Source: Diphasiastrum complanatum
Lineage: Eukaryota; Streptophyta; Lycopodiopsida; Lycopodiales; Lycopodiaceae
Direction: 5' to 3'
Assembly: GCA_029204225.1 (NCBI GenBank)
Contig: CM055100.1
Coordinates: 17,873,650 to 17,937,649, forward strand
Length of the DNA: 64,000 nucleotides
Both the position numbers and the translations under genes were made by a program. Shown one piece after another: positions 22,887 through 34,207 of this stretch; the stretch's first letter is position 1, and each line of letters opens with the position of its first letter. The notes under the pieces were generated by a model that saw only the letters and a program-made list of their open reading frames with translations, made no database searches and was not told the DNA's origin.

Positions 22887-22900
22887 TTCCTTCCCCCTAA
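22887..22900 (-). promoter_or_regulatory. Gypsy polypurine tract
   Basis: Minus strand reads TTAGGGGGAAGGAA directly before TGCTACA, the start of the 3' LTR. Confidence 0.75.
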
Positions 22901-22939
22901 ACTTAGATTTTTCCTTGTAGGAAAAAATTTGAAAAACTC

Positions 22940-24310
22940 CTTTGGAGATCAGCCTCCTTTTCCTAGGTATCCTCTTCTTCTGATTTGCCCCTCCACCTGA
23001 CTAAAAGAATTCCCGAAGCACTCTATTTTTTAGAGTTATCTGCCGGCTAGCTATTAACAATTGCCTCGGGTTCAGGTGGTCCACTCACGGACTCATCACA
23101 AAGAAGCTCCACTAGATCTTCCACAGGGACCAGGGTTTTCCCAACCCCCAACGAGGGTTTCAACTTACTAACATGGAAAATAGGATGAAGTCCAACGTTA
23201 GCTGGAAGGTCTAGTTTGTATGCGACCTTGTTTATCACTTGGATAACCTTAAAAGGACCGCAATACCTAGGTGCCAACTTAGCACACTTACCAGTTTTCA
23301 AGCCCCTAGAGTGATTAGGGACCCTCAAAAACACCCAGTCGTTGACCATGAATACCTTGTGCTTTCGAAATATATTAGCATAGTGCCTTGCCCTGTCTTA
23401 GGCACTACTTATGCTATCTTTAACCAACTGTAACATTTCTTGCATATCCGCAAAGAAACCAGCTGTGGCTTGCACCTGTAGGTTTTTCATGCCAACACTA
23501 ATTGTTGATCGACGTTGAAAACCATACATAAGCATGAAAGAGCCAAATCCGGTCGCTGAATGTTTTGCACTGTTATATGCAAATTCCACCAGTGGAAGGT
23601 ACCGTTCTCAATCAGACTATCAATGGCCCACATATGCTCGAAGCATATCCTCCATCGTCTGATTGGTCCTTTCCGTTTAACCGTCTGATTCCGGATGATT
23701 TGTAGAACTCAATCTTAAAGTTCTTTCCAACTTTTCAAGTATTGCTTGCCAAAAATTCCCAGTGAATTTTGGGTCACGGTCACTAACAATATCGCAAGGC
23801 AGCACGTATAGTCGTAAAAGCTTCTCAACAAATAGTGAGCTAGTTCTAAAGCTTTAACAGTAGTCTTCGTTGGGATAAATTGAGCAAACTTCGTAAGTCT
23901 GTCAACAACGACCCAAACCGAATCGTGGGCCTTCCCTATACATGGAAGCCCGACCACAAAATCCATAGATATACTTTTCCACTCTTCGGTAGGAATATCT
24001 AAAGGATGTAATAGGCCACTAGCTTTTAGCCTCTCAACTTTATTTAATTGGCACTTGGTACATTTAACTTTATAGGCCTCTACCTGACTTTTCATCTTAG
24101 GCCGCCAAAATTGCCTTCGAACTAATTCAAGTGTTCTTTGTATACTCGGATGTCCTACGCATGGACTATCATGACACTCATGCAAGATTTGGGCCCTTAC
24201 AATATCATTCTCCGGTACACACACCTTTTCTTTTCGAAACAAAATTTTGTTTCGAATTAGAAAATCCGTTTCAGTCTTTCCCTGATTCGAGGAATCTTGC
24301 AAACCTAAAT
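22940..24310 (-). pseudogene. Chromovirus integrase with degraded chromodomain
   Basis: Integrase zinc region: HECHDSPCVGHP and CTKCQLNKVERLKASG. The core has MDFVVGLPCIG (first Asp), VVVDRLTKFAQFIPTKTT and, in a shifted frame, the second Asp region. Then come EFAYNSAKHSATGF and FMLMYGFQ, and the C-terminal [19 protein letters not shown] with [10 protein letters not shown]. After PEPEAIVN the frame breaks, but shifted frames at 22960-23055 still read LREFF and LVRWRGKSEEEDT, the hallmark of a retrotransposon chromodomain. In chromoviruses this domain targets integration to heterochromatin (known for the family). Several frameshifts and stops make it dead. Confidence 0.85.
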
Positions 24311-24429
24311 CGACCCTCGAAAGTACTTGTTACCAATACTTTTCAAAAATAGAGATCAAACTCATATAGTCCTTGAAGAGACTAAAACAACCCTGGTTCT
24401 ATGACAGTAAAGCACAACTGATTAATAAC

Positions 24430-25465
24430 CGGTAACCAACTCAAAGCATCCGTTAGTTTATTTTGACTTCCTTTACATTAACATATAGAAAAGTCAAAGA
24501 TTTGCATCAGCTCAGCCCATCTAGCTTGCCTCCCCTTTAAATCTATAGCATTACAGAAATATTGAAGAGTCTGATGATCCGTCAAAACTTCAAATCTAGC
24601 TCCATACAAATAATCTCGTCAAATTTTCAAGGAATGAACAATTGCAAACAGTTCCTTCTCCTAGGTACAATACCTAGATTGAGCAGGATTGAGTTTCTTG
24701 CTTTCATCCTGCATCAAAACAGCTCCAATAGCATAATCACTAGCATCGGTCCTAATCACAAAAAGCCTTATTAGGATCGCCAATGATTAGTATTGGTACC
24801 GAAGTGACACTGTTCTTAATCAACTCAAAAGAATCATTCACATCCTCCGTCCACACCACTAGTGGACTCTTAACCCTCCGACTTAGCTTCTTATAGCCTT
24901 TCAAGGCCTGGATAAGGGGAAATGCCAATCGAGGGCCCCAAGAAAGACTTGATTTTCTGAATTGTGGTGAGAATAGGCCAATTAATAACCCTCTGGATAC
25001 GATCGACCTCAAACTCCACTCCCTGATCGGAAATCTTATGCCCCAAGTAGGACAATTCCATCGCAAAAAAAGTCACACATAGACTCTTTGGCAAAGATTT
25101 TTCCCTTCTTAGGATGTCCCAGACGATCCTAAGATGCTCTTTATGTTCCACCAAAGTCTTACTGAACAATAGGATATCGTCTAAGAATAGCACTATGAAT
25201 CTTCCCAAATATGACCTGAACAAATCGTTCATCATCTATTGGAAAGTTGTCGGTGCATCGGTTATACCAAAAGGCAACACCAAAAAGTCGTAGTGTCCAA
25301 AGCGAGTTTGAAAACCCGTTTTGATATATCTTCTGCCCTAATGTGTATCTGATGGAATCCCGACTTTAGATCTATCTTGGTAAAGTACCCAGCACCACCA
25401 AGGTAATCTATTAGGTCATCCATCCGCGACAATGGATATCTATTCTTAATGGTTACCTTGTTCAA
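24430..25465 (-). pseudogene. Gypsy RT and RNase H, frameshifted
   Basis: RT motifs in successive frames: [40 protein letters not shown], then after a 1-base shift PFGI, and FIVLFLDDILLFSKT (catalytic FLDD). The connection reads LSYLGHKISDQGVEFEVDRI and the RNase H region follows with decayed VLTDHQTLQYF-type sequence at 24560-24600. The N-terminal RT fingers and the protease are deleted: the zinc knuckle at about 25600 is only some 130 bp from NKVTIKNRY. It is a dead copy. Confidence 0.85.
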
Positions 25466-25559
25466 TTTCTTTACTTATAATGCACTTAAGGTCATTAGGT
25501 CCAAAGACTAAAGAACTAAGAAAAAAATACCTCCATCTCATTACTTTGATATAGATTAC

Positions 25560-26465
25560 CTGAGGTAGAAGCTGGTTATTTGACGCAATCTTGTGCAAGG
25601 TGACCCTCGCCATTGCACTTGAAGCACATGGTTTTCTTACGAGCTTCAGCTTTATCAATGCCACCTTGATGGTTTTTAAAATTTCTCTTGGTTTTCTTAG
25701 GATTGTTGAAATTGGAATGTGTTTCACTAACAATTTCCCTATCCTTCCTCTTAAATTGAAAACCTTTTTTTTGCCCATTAGGCTATTGACCCCTAGGTGG
25801 CTTAGGTGTGTCATCAAAGTATTTTGCAGCCCTAATAGCATCTTCTAGGGTTTTTGGATGGTTCCTACGAACATCCACTTGATAATCTTTTGGTAACCCA
25901 TCAATGAACATTAACATTTTACTTTAGGTGGAATGTCACTATAAAGTAGATTCAGATACTCATTAAAATCTTGAATAAATTGTTCGAAACCTTTATTCAT
26001 TGATAAATGACTTAACTTTTGAAAGTGTTCATAGTCATCTAGGAGTGGTAGGAAATATTCCCTAAAAACTATGCAAAAATTTTCCCATGTACAAGGTTGA
26101 TTGCCTTTTGCAACTAGGTCATCCCACCATACTAAGGCTCTTCCCTCAAGGAACATAGTAACAGTGGATAACTTTTCACATTTAGGGAACTGGTTCATGG
26201 CAAAGTATTTGTTCCAAACATTTAGCCAAGAATTTACCACTTGTAAGTTCCTATCTTTCTTCTCCCCCTTAAACACTTTTACGGGAGGTGGAACTACATG
26301 CTTCTTTTGATTGGCTAACCTAGACTCTAAGTCTTGGTTTCTTTGATTAGTTTCAAGAAGCTGCTTATTAGTGGCTTGAATTTATTGGTATAAAAGTTCA
26401 AAAGCTTGTGTCACATTGGATGGGTTTGATAGATCAAATGTTGGGTTTTCATTGGTTTCATCCAT
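25560..26465 (-). pseudogene. Gypsy gag with zinc knuckle
   Basis: Starts at ATG 26465 with MDETNENPTFDL, then a coiled stretch rich in Gln and Asn, and the retrotransposon gag core: VFKGEKKDRN, VNSWLNVWNKYF, FLEGRALVWWDDLV, WENFCIVFREYFLP and LSHLSMNKGFEQFIQDFNEY. A CCHC knuckle, CFKCNGEGHLAQDC, lies near 25580-25622 in another frame. A TAA interrupts the N-terminal part (LLYQ-stop-IQATN), consistent with CAA to TAA. Confidence 0.85.
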
Positions 26466-28435
26466 TGGGGTTGCTTGTGTGTTTTCCTTTTATTCAAATA
26501 CAACAAGTGTTTAAATTAGAATGATAGAAATGCTTCAATTCTTACATCCAATGCAAATAAAAAGCATTTACTTCTACTCATTCAATCTTATTGTTTATAA
26601 GCTCAATCCAAGCCTACTATTTGCAAGCTCATTCCAAGCTTAAGAGGAAAACAACAACAAGTACATTTGCCTTAATCAAAAGCAAAAATGAAAACCAAAA
26701 TTTTTTTATGTAAACTTCAATTAACTAATCCAAGCTAATGTTTACATAAAGTTTCCATTCTTTTAATTCCATTTGTCATTTCAAAAGCAACCAAAGTTTT
26801 CACATTTCTCACTATTCTAGATCTCCAAATCCAAAAAACTAGTGTCTAGAAATGGATAACTAATGAAGCTTCATGACAACTTTGATTTTCAGATCTGATT
26901 TTCAGATTTACAAGTTTGAAAATCAAAACTTCATAATGACAAAAAACAGAACTTCAAAACTTGTTTTATGCACAAAGTTACACTACCATTCCCTTCCTAC
27001 ATTGCCATTTTCATGAAACTAGGAGATAGAAAGGTGTAGCTGATGAAGTTTGGGTGAAAACTTCACTTTTCAGATCTGATTTTCAGATTTACAGGTTTGA
27101 AAACAGAATTAATTTCCTCTAGGAAATAATATCGAGAATTAAGCAATTATTCTCAAGGACTTCCAAAATCCTACCTGTGAAATACATTTCCAGAGCACAC
27201 TTACTGCCTCTAATGTCCACTCTTCTTCCCCCTCCCTTGAGATTTTCAGTCCCCTGAAAATCTACTTCAGCTAAGGTACTAAGAAGATGTAAAGACATTA
27301 GTAAATGTAAGAGTGAGTTATTATAGGAAAAAGTCTTAAAAAAAAAAATTCATTTCTATACTATACCTAGGTTGAATCCCAATTTCACAAAAATCATCCA
27401 CTAGTATGCATAACAATACTAGTCTAACCTTTTGCATACTATTCACCATAGGATTCAAACATGAAATGAAATCAATTTTTCACCTTTAACATTTTATTCA
27501 CTTAAAAAAGAAGCCTAGTAACATATCCTCATCTAGACCTATTTAAAATCATGGAAATATTATTGTCTTTTATTAGCATCTTCTTTATTATCTTATATGG
27601 CTTTGATCTATTTTATTTTTATGTTATATGAAGAAAATGTGTGCATTTATACATTCATATGTTTTATCTATTTATTTGAATTCTAGATTATTTCTTAACA
27701 TCTATTTCATGAAATGGATTCTTCTAATAAACCAAAAAAATAAAAAGGATTTTTAGTTTGTAAGCATCATACACATCATCTTTTCGTAGATTACTTACAG
27801 TATATTTATTAGATCATCACATAATTTATTTGATTTTGCTTTTTAAATTCTTATCTTTTTCGTTTTTCATTTTCAAATTTGGCCATTATTGAACGAAGCT
27901 AGCTTTTTATTCTACTTAAAGCTAATAGATCCTTTTGGGCCCAGCGCTAGCTATGAAGCTTTACAAGCTATCATTGCATTTATGTAGATTCTATTTACAT
28001 GGTGTTTTCAAAACAAAACAAAAAATTTGAGTCCAACAAGCTAAGACAAGAATAATCCTACAAGGCAAGACGACCCAAAACAAGATGGCTAAATACAACA
28101 TTAACAATGTAGGGCACTAGGTCAAGTACATTAGCCCCCAAAATAAAAAAAAAATCACATTTCAAGGATGAAGGGCCCAATATTCACAATTTTTCTAGTG
28201 CCCAAAGCACATGCGGCGACAATTATTCTCCAAGCCACGAAAGATAACCATTGATGTCTTGATGGAAGCCCTTAAGGGAAAGGCTCACATCAACAGGGTT
28301 CGTAAAGGCAACATATATACTTCACAACTTTAAATATAGGCTTATACACTCATATACAAATTAGAACTTGGGTATCAAGTCCACAAATTTGATTAAAAAA
28401 CACACAAAGCTGTGTTAAGCGTGAGTGCCAATGCC

Positions 28436-28437
<2 letters not shown>
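26466..28437. other. Gypsy leader and AT-rich gene-less stretch
   Basis: The first part is likely the 5' leader of the minus-strand gypsy. It includes two copies of a ~180-bp unit. No primer-binding site or 5' LTR was recognised up to 28437. Nothing coding is seen. Confidence 0.5.
26819..27105. repeat. Two tandem units in gypsy leader
   Basis: Both units contain ACTAG-, TAATGAAG/GATGAAG, AACTT, then TTTTCAGATCTGATTTTCAG and ATTTACARGTTTGAAAA. Period is about 180 bp. Confidence 0.75.

Positions 28438-28492
<55 letters not shown>
28438..28492. repeat. (CT)n microsatellite
   Basis: About 27 CT units. Arg-Glu or Ser-Leu frames through it are artefacts. Confidence 0.97.
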
Positions 28493-28496
<4 letters not shown>

Positions 28497-28701
28497 ACGC
28501 GTTTTGGATCAAAAGTGTACGCTGATTTGCTTTTCCTTGCACCAAAGACGTAAGCATCTATAAATTTCTGTAATGTGCATGTTGTTTGCACGTATGCTAT
28601 CATAGAAGACCAGAAAGAAAGAACAACCAAGTCTATCTTTCACAGTTCCCTGACGTTGCTCATCTTTGGATATGGAATCCACAAGACAAGTCACAGCCAA
28701 G

Positions 28702-28704
<3 letters not shown>

Positions 28705-28779
<75 letters not shown>
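28705..28779. repeat. (CT)n microsatellite
   Basis: About 37 CT units, 213 bp after the preceding array. Confidence 0.97.
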
Positions 28780-28781
<2 letters not shown>

Positions 28782-29220
28782 GTAGTTTAGATATCACTTG
28801 TAACGATCAGACATGCGATGTGCTGTGGCTCCAGTTCAATAGGACATCGTCTGCTTGTCTTGTCTTGCCATTTTGGTAATCAGATTACTCATACAACAGC
28901 ATATTTTATCTGTTATAGCACGTTTGGTAAGTCGCTAATGTAGCTTATGTCATTTATGACAGCTGCCCAGCAGGCGAATTGCTCTGCAAACTACACCGCT
29001 CAACGTGAAAGCTAATTACCAAGAACGCACAAACAATGTCATACATGCACGGGTCAACGTAAAGGGTAGGTTTTACACGACTTACTAGTTGTACTGGGAG
29101 AAACTGTAGACATATAAACACAAAGTTTCGTCTGGTATTTATTTTTACTTAACCTTTCGTGTCATAGTCTTATTGACCATATCCAGATTTGATAGTGGTT
29201 TTGGTTGTTCTATTTTTCAG

Positions 29221-29333
29221 ATTCAAGGCATACATCGACGAACGAGGAGGATAATCAGATGAAAGTATACGGAAATGTTGATCCTAAGATGATGCTGGAA
29301 AGGATCCTTTTACAGACTAATCATCGTGAATGA
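29221..29333 (+). CDS. Possible last exon of a heavy-metal-associated (HMA) domain protein
   Basis: A good acceptor (CTATTTTTCAG) precedes 29221. In the third frame the stretch ends EEDNQMKVYGNVDPKMMLERI, then LLQTNHRE and TGA at 29331-29333. The V-YGNVDP-xxxLERI pattern matches the last strand and helix of plant HMA/HIPP domains, where KVTVTGNVDP is usual. The first frame gives IQGIH at the exon start, which in HMA proteins precedes this segment; joining the two needs a 1-base shift, so the copy may be a pseudogene. I found no upstream exon with the metal-binding CXXC. Confidence 0.4.
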
Positions 29334-29845
29334 GTCAGCAGCAGTCATCTAAGTTCCATCTCTGAGATGGGACAGTATCTGACAGACGACCAAAAATTGG
29401 CAAATGTGAATGACTTTAAAGCTTTACTTAGCTGCTAGCAATTTGCAGCCAAACTTTTTACATATTAAGTAAACTTACATTATAGATGACATCGTTCAAA
29501 CTGCACTATCTGTAGCAAGATAGCTATCTATCAAGTGTACAGTCGATAAGGCAGCTATAATACAGCAGAATTGTCAAAATCTTGTCTCCAATAACCTTTC
29601 AATCGTTTTCTAGTTCAACTACTTATACAGTGGATGCTATGAGTAGACAATGCCACTTGAAGCATAACAACTGACAGACGTATAATACGCTGATTCTTGG
29701 AAGGTGTTAAATGACAGTCCTTTGTATCATCTTATATGTTTCATATTCTCTTCCTTTAACCTCATTCTAGGTGGGAACTCCATGACTTGCAAGCACACTG
29801 AATCAGTTTGAAACAGTCACAAGTTGCACTTTTTTTTATCAGTTT
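29334..29845. other. Gene-less stretch after the HMA-like exon
   Basis: No coding or repeat structure recognised; it could include a 3' untranslated region if the HMA-like exon is real. Confidence 0.4.
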
Positions 29846-30095
29846 TCATGCAGTTCATGTGAACTATAACTTACCATACCTAACTTTTCAGTCGAGTTTG
29901 ATTTTTAGAGCCGCGCGATAGTGGTAATTAATTGGTTTTGAACTCCTTGGCTTTAGATTAGTGAGCTGGATATCATTTTTTTCACGCAGTTCATATGCAC
30001 GACCATAACTTGCCATAGCTAAATCTGCAATATTCGAGTTTGGTTTTTGGAGTAGAATACTTGTAATTGGCTTTGAACTTGTAATTAGTGAGCTT
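29846..30095. repeat. Two ~135-bp tandem repeats
   Basis: CACGCAGTTCAT-TG, ACCATAACTTGCCATA-CTAA, CGAGTTTG-TTTTT-GAG, TTGGTTTTGAAC and TTAGTGAGCT occur in order in both copies, starting near 29849 and 29983. No domain. Confidence 0.75.
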
Positions 30096-30659
30096 CCGGG
30101 GGCAGACTGTGCTGATTCCGCTGAAATTAATAACCAAGCTTCCACCAGCAACACTTACTACTGCACTGCAGGTCTATGAGAAAGGTCCCTGTTTTTGGGC
30201 GAAGCCACAGGATTATAGTACAGAAAGTACAGAAGATCCACTAACACGTTCTCTCTTCGTGGAGGGCACATGAGTTGGTATTGTTAGTGAGTGCTTCACA
30301 AAATCAAATTACCATCTTTAATATCTATTGTTTGCAATATGTGTGTGTTAAGTATGGACTTCCATTTGTAGTGAAAGTAGATTAGTGAGTGATAGTGTCA
30401 TTATTCAAAAGCTAAGTTGGCCATCATGACAATTGAGATTTATAATTTCTTGAAAATTTGTGAGCTATACAAATTGATACATTCATTCAATATAGCATCC
30501 ACCACTAAGTAGTACAATTATCTCTCATGACACAAAGATCAAACAATTCTTGTCTTCAAAATCAGAATATCTAGATCTTACAACTGTATAAAATATCTCG
30601 TAACTATAAACAACGTTCAAAAAAAAATTTCTTTTCAATTAAACTTAAACTTAGAGTTG

Positions 30660-30745
30660 AAGTACATTGATGGCAACTTGAAGAAATGATTAGTAAATCT
30701 GTTAAGTGTTACTAGATACATCAGCCCACCAACAATATAGGATTA
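30660..30745 (-). pseudogene. Copia RT C-terminal scrap
   Basis: The minus strand encodes YIVGGLMYLVTLNRFTNHF, matching the known copia segment LVGGLMYLTATRPDI. Only about 25 residues are readable, so the call rests on one motif. Confidence 0.5.
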
Positions 30746-31806
30746 ATTAAATGGCAAGGTCTCAATGTAATATAAGACCTTAATAACCTATAATTAATTT
30801 ATTTTGGATAATCTTGTGATCTTAAGTTGAATCCAAGAGGCCCAAGGAAAAGTTGATAGGTAGTCTCACTACACATTGTACAAATTCTTTGTGTTCTAGT
30901 GCAACTAAAGTCATAATTTCCACCTTTTCACCTCATCCTTAAGCTCTCTTCTCCAATGTGATGTGATGTATTGTCAAAGAATGTTGATAGTATGTTACAT
31001 GTAGTGGTTGTTTATCCCCATTGTGTGCAAGTTGAAGCTTAACGAGTGTAGCAAACTTGTGTCCTTACTAATGAGGCCTTCATTGGCTCTTCTACTCCTA
31101 TTTGTGGATAGATGTGGTTTAGATTAAGTTGTGCTAGGCTAAGTATAGGACAAAATTATGTATGGAAATGCAAATAGGAGCTGTTTACTTTCTTAGGAAA
31201 AAATCATCAAAAAAGTGTAGGGATATTGTTAAATCAAAAAAGTAGTAAATCACTAAGTTGTAAAACACTCGCAACGTTATACTCATAGATCTACTTTCTA
31301 ACAATACTTTTACTCACCAACCACACTAGTGAACTCAAAATAATAAAGAATCTAGAAATAGGCTAAATTGCATCTTAAACATAGAATCTCACCAAATAGA
31401 ATCATTGTGTGGTCCATAAAAATGCCATACTTGCATAAAACTAGCCATATAATCAGTTCGCATCTTACTCGCATCACCCTCACTCATGCCAATCTATACT
31501 TGCATCAGGATCTTTTGGCATTATATCTGCCTACTATTTTAACAATATTGATTGTGGATTTAGATTAGTATCTCACTTGCCACACATGTGGTAGAGTTCT
31601 CTATATTCACTTGATTGACAAAAGATAGAAATTGATACTCTTCTCTCACTAGACACGTTTTTATGTTAATCTGATGACAATTAAAGATGATTTTGTTATA
31701 TCTAATTAGTAGTTGAATGTTATTGCAATCAAGCCAAACAATTTGTAGATACAGTTCCATGTTGCTTGGCGTCCAAATTCATCTTTGAAAACTATGGAAT
31801 TCTTTT

Positions 31807-31852
31807 CAATGTTATGATTACCTTAATTCCAATGTTATGATTACCTTAACTC
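31807..31852. repeat. 23-bp tandem duplication
   Basis: CAATGTTATGATTACCTTAA-TC is present twice, head to tail, with one difference. Confidence 0.9.
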
Positions 31853-31929
31853 AGAAATAAGGCAAACCATAATGGTAATCAGGTATCGAGTATCGCCCCC
31901 ACTGTATACCTAATGGCCTATTGTTCACC

Positions 31930-32180
31930 CTAACATCTCAGCAACAAGGCGAAAAGGAGAGTATCAAACAGTATTGGCGTCGATTGACAGAGTTGTCATG
32001 GCAAGTGTAACCCATAGTGCAATTACCACCACTACTACCACTAACCTTTTTTTGCAAGGGCTCAAAAATGACATACAAATGGTTGCACGTTAAAGTAACT
32101 CCCAGACGTTGCCTGAGGTAGTAGACAAGGCGATCGTGGTAGAAGACGTGCAAATAGTAGTTACACATGCATCCCACATA
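31930..32180 (+). pseudogene. Gypsy-type gag fragment
   Basis: In one plus-strand frame: GEKESIKQYWRRLTELSWQ. In a shifted frame: LFLQGLKNDIQMVAR, then a stop, SNSQTLPEVVDKAIVVEDV. These match the Retrotrans_gag C-terminal pattern (F-GLK-I---V ... TL-E-V--A---E). It lies directly upstream of the plus-oriented LTR at 32292 but reads as part of another element. Confidence 0.5.
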
Positions 32181-32291
32181 TCACATGCAGTGAACAGTTT
32201 GCATTTGAAATCCGAAACATGGAGAGGAGGCCCATGTTGCATTTCGATGCTCAACCTCAAATCCATTCAATAATGAGCATCCTGAAAACTT

Positions 32292-32788
32292 TGTCGAAGT
32301 TTGACTTCATCGAATTCGAAGTCATCAAAGATATCTAAGTCATCAACTTTGACTTCTCTCATATATATATAAATATGTTCAAAACTTGACTTGATCGACA
32401 TCAACGTACTCAACATACTCGACATCGACATTTCAACACTAACTCCATCAACTTAGTCGACTTAACTGAATTCGTCATCAACCGATTTTTGACTTTTTTC
32501 CATTAGGGAAAAAATCGATCCAAGAATTGTTAGAAGTCTTTATGGCAGTTCACCTACTATTGTACATACATTTATTGTTACAAGGCGGTTGTAATAAATA
32601 GCAGTTAGCATTTAATGCTAAATAGATATTTAGCAAACAGATGTTTAGCAAGTAGATATTTGTAATATAAAATCAGCCATGACAGATTGATCAAATATTA
32701 CTAATCTCTTCTCATAAGAAGAATTCCTATTGCCAGCATTATCACACTCAACTATCAAGCTGAAGTTGATATCTATTTTCGCCCATAG
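32292..32788 (+). repeat. Copia LTR, plus orientation (left arm of inverted pair)
   Basis: From about 32331 to 32782 it is the reverse complement of 33755-34197 with roughly 90 percent identity by eye. Shared blocks include AAGTCTTTATGGCAGTTCACC, TACAAGGCGGTTGTAATAAA and AATATTACTAATCTCTTCTCA. TGTCGAAGTTTG at 32292 is a plausible LTR start. A primer-binding-site-like sequence follows the right end. It lacks the U5 segment and the extra hairpin found in the right arm. Confidence 0.7.
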
Positions 32789-32790
32789 AG

Positions 32791-32803
32791 TGATATCAGT
32801 GCC
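32791..32803 (+). promoter_or_regulatory. Primer-binding-site-like sequence
   Basis: TGATATCAGTGCC, two differences from TGGTATCAGAGCC, at the U5 side of the plus-oriented LTR. Confidence 0.55.
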
Positions 32804-32816
32804 TGCTTCCACAGGT

Positions 32817-33510
32817 ATGGTGTTTGGAGGTTGCCTCTGGTTACTACCAATACTTCCTCTTTCAATTCCCTTGTTTTGTGGCTTGGTCCAATGTTTCCAA
32901 TTCAATGAAGTTTATGAGTGGCTGATCATCTTCTAGATGTGCCATTCCCTTGTTTTGTGGGTTGATCCTTGGCCCTCACTATAGGAATTGAGAGGATCTT
33001 GATAGTTCTACTGTTTTATCTTCTTTAGTTCTATGGTTCACATGACCAAGCATCCTATCATTGGTGTTTAAAGGTCCTTGTGGTTCCAACATCTATCCTC
33101 CAAATGTCCTAGTTTCTTGTAGTATTTACAAACCGGGTTTGGAAAATTTCAGAGTAGGTGGTTTTCTCTACAATGTCGACATACTAAGGAATTAGGGCCA
33201 TCTATGGGGTGTCTATGACCTATCATATTTTGTTGCCTTTTGAGAAAATTCACATCGACTACCAAAGTGTATATTTTTGCTCATCACATCCATGTATCCT
33301 TTCAACATCACTCGCATATCGCCTAATTTCGTATTGGACCCAATGCTCTCATATCCTCATTCTGGTATTGGGTCCTAGAGTTTTGGCATCACGGTTTTGA
33401 ATGTCCTATGTCTATGTAGTCCTGCCTTGATGGGTTCAATAGCCTGTACGGGGTGGGAATCCACTATGTCTTGTAACCCTATAGTTGTGATTGGGTTGTC
33501 GAAAATCGAT
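32817..33510 (-). pseudogene. Copia gag relic with zinc knuckle, between facing LTRs
   Basis: The minus strand carries VCKYYKKLGHLEDRCWNHKD, a CCHC knuckle with its second Cys changed to Tyr (CX2YX4HX4C). Before it a decayed CRHCREN block may be another knuckle; further upstream are LGDMRVMLKGYMDV and EFSQKATKYD. Many stops and shifts. It continues from the primer-binding site at 33553-33566, so it belongs with the minus-oriented LTR on the right. It is cut short where the plus-oriented LTR begins. Confidence 0.6.
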
Positions 33511-33552
33511 GGGATAACTGATATCAGATCTAGTAGAGAATTGATAGAAACG

Positions 33553-33566
33553 GAACTTTGATATCA
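33553..33566 (-). promoter_or_regulatory. Primer-binding site of minus-oriented LTR-2
   Basis: The minus strand reads TGATATCAAAGTTC, a mutated form of the initiator-Met site TGGTATCAGAGTTC. It matches the site at 36644-36657 (GAACTCTAATATCA on the plus strand). Confidence 0.6.
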
Positions 33567-33569
33567 GAT

Positions 33570-34197
33570 CGTGATGACTAGCAGCAGAAGTTTGAGCGAG
33601 GGCGGTCACAAGATCGCGGAAGCGCCACAGTTAGCAGCAGAAATATTCAAGATGAATGATTCATGTAAGCGTAAATGAACAATACAGTAGTGAGACAAAA
33701 AATTGCACTTTGATTAACATCAGCAACAAGTACAATTGCTAATTGAAGAAATAACTTCAGCTTGATAGTTGAGCGTGATAACACTGATCAAATATTACTA
33801 ATCTCTTGTGAGAAGAGATTAGTAATATTTGATCAGTCTGTCATGGCTAATTTTATATTACAAATATCTACTTGCTAAATATCTATTTAGCATTTAAATG
33901 CTATATGCTATTTATTACAACCGCCTTGTAACAATAAATGTATGTACAATAGTAGGTGAACTGCCATAAAGACTTCTAACAGTTCTTGGATCGATTTTTT
34001 CCCTGATGGAAAAAAGTCAAAAATCGGTTGACGACAAATTCGATTGATGATGAATTCAGTTAAGTCAACTAAGTTGGTTGATGGAGTTAGTATTGAAATG
34101 TCGATGTTGAGTCTGTCGAGTATGTCGAGGTCGGTCAAGTCAAGTTTTGAACATATGTATATATACATGAGAGAAGTCAAAGTCGATGACTTCGATA
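33570..34197 (-). repeat. Copia LTR-2, minus orientation (right arm of inverted pair)
   Basis: On the minus side the LTR starts TATCGAAGTC right after the polypurine tract at 34198-34207; the expected TG reads TA. It ends GTCATCACG next to a primer-binding site at 33553-33566, so it has 3'-LTR signals on one side and 5'-LTR signals on the other. The first 175 bp (plus coordinates 33570-33745) match LTR-3 (36661-36835) closely. Near 34157 is a TATA-like GTATATATACATG. It carries a perfect 25-bp hairpin at 33783-33837. Confidence 0.75.
33783..33837. repeat. Perfect hairpin, 25-bp arms, 5-nt loop
   Basis: Arms 33783-33807 and 33813-33837 are exact reverse complements; the loop is GTGAG. One arm reads ACTGATCAAATATTACTAAT followed by CTCTT. 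In the left-hand LTR at 32680-32715 the same place has only one arm, so this hairpin arose in LTR-2 by an inverted duplication. Confidence 0.95.
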
Positions 34198-34207
34198 TCC
34201 CCCTTAA
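34198..34207 (-). promoter_or_regulatory. Copia polypurine tract overlapping the pol stop codon
   Basis: Minus strand reads TTAAGGGGGA; the TAA at its start (34204-34206) is the stop of the RNase H frame (FQDPH-stop). Confidence 0.75.

Larger units (their letters stand above)
30096..31929. other. Mostly gene-less stretch with a copia scrap
   Basis: Apart from a short copia RT fragment at 30660-30745 and a 23-bp tandem duplication at 31807-31852, nothing is recognised. Confidence 0.5.

Noticed and set aside
28415-28879. Long Arg-Glu and Ser-Leu frames on both strands
   Set aside because: They come from two CT microsatellites and have no other coding evidence.
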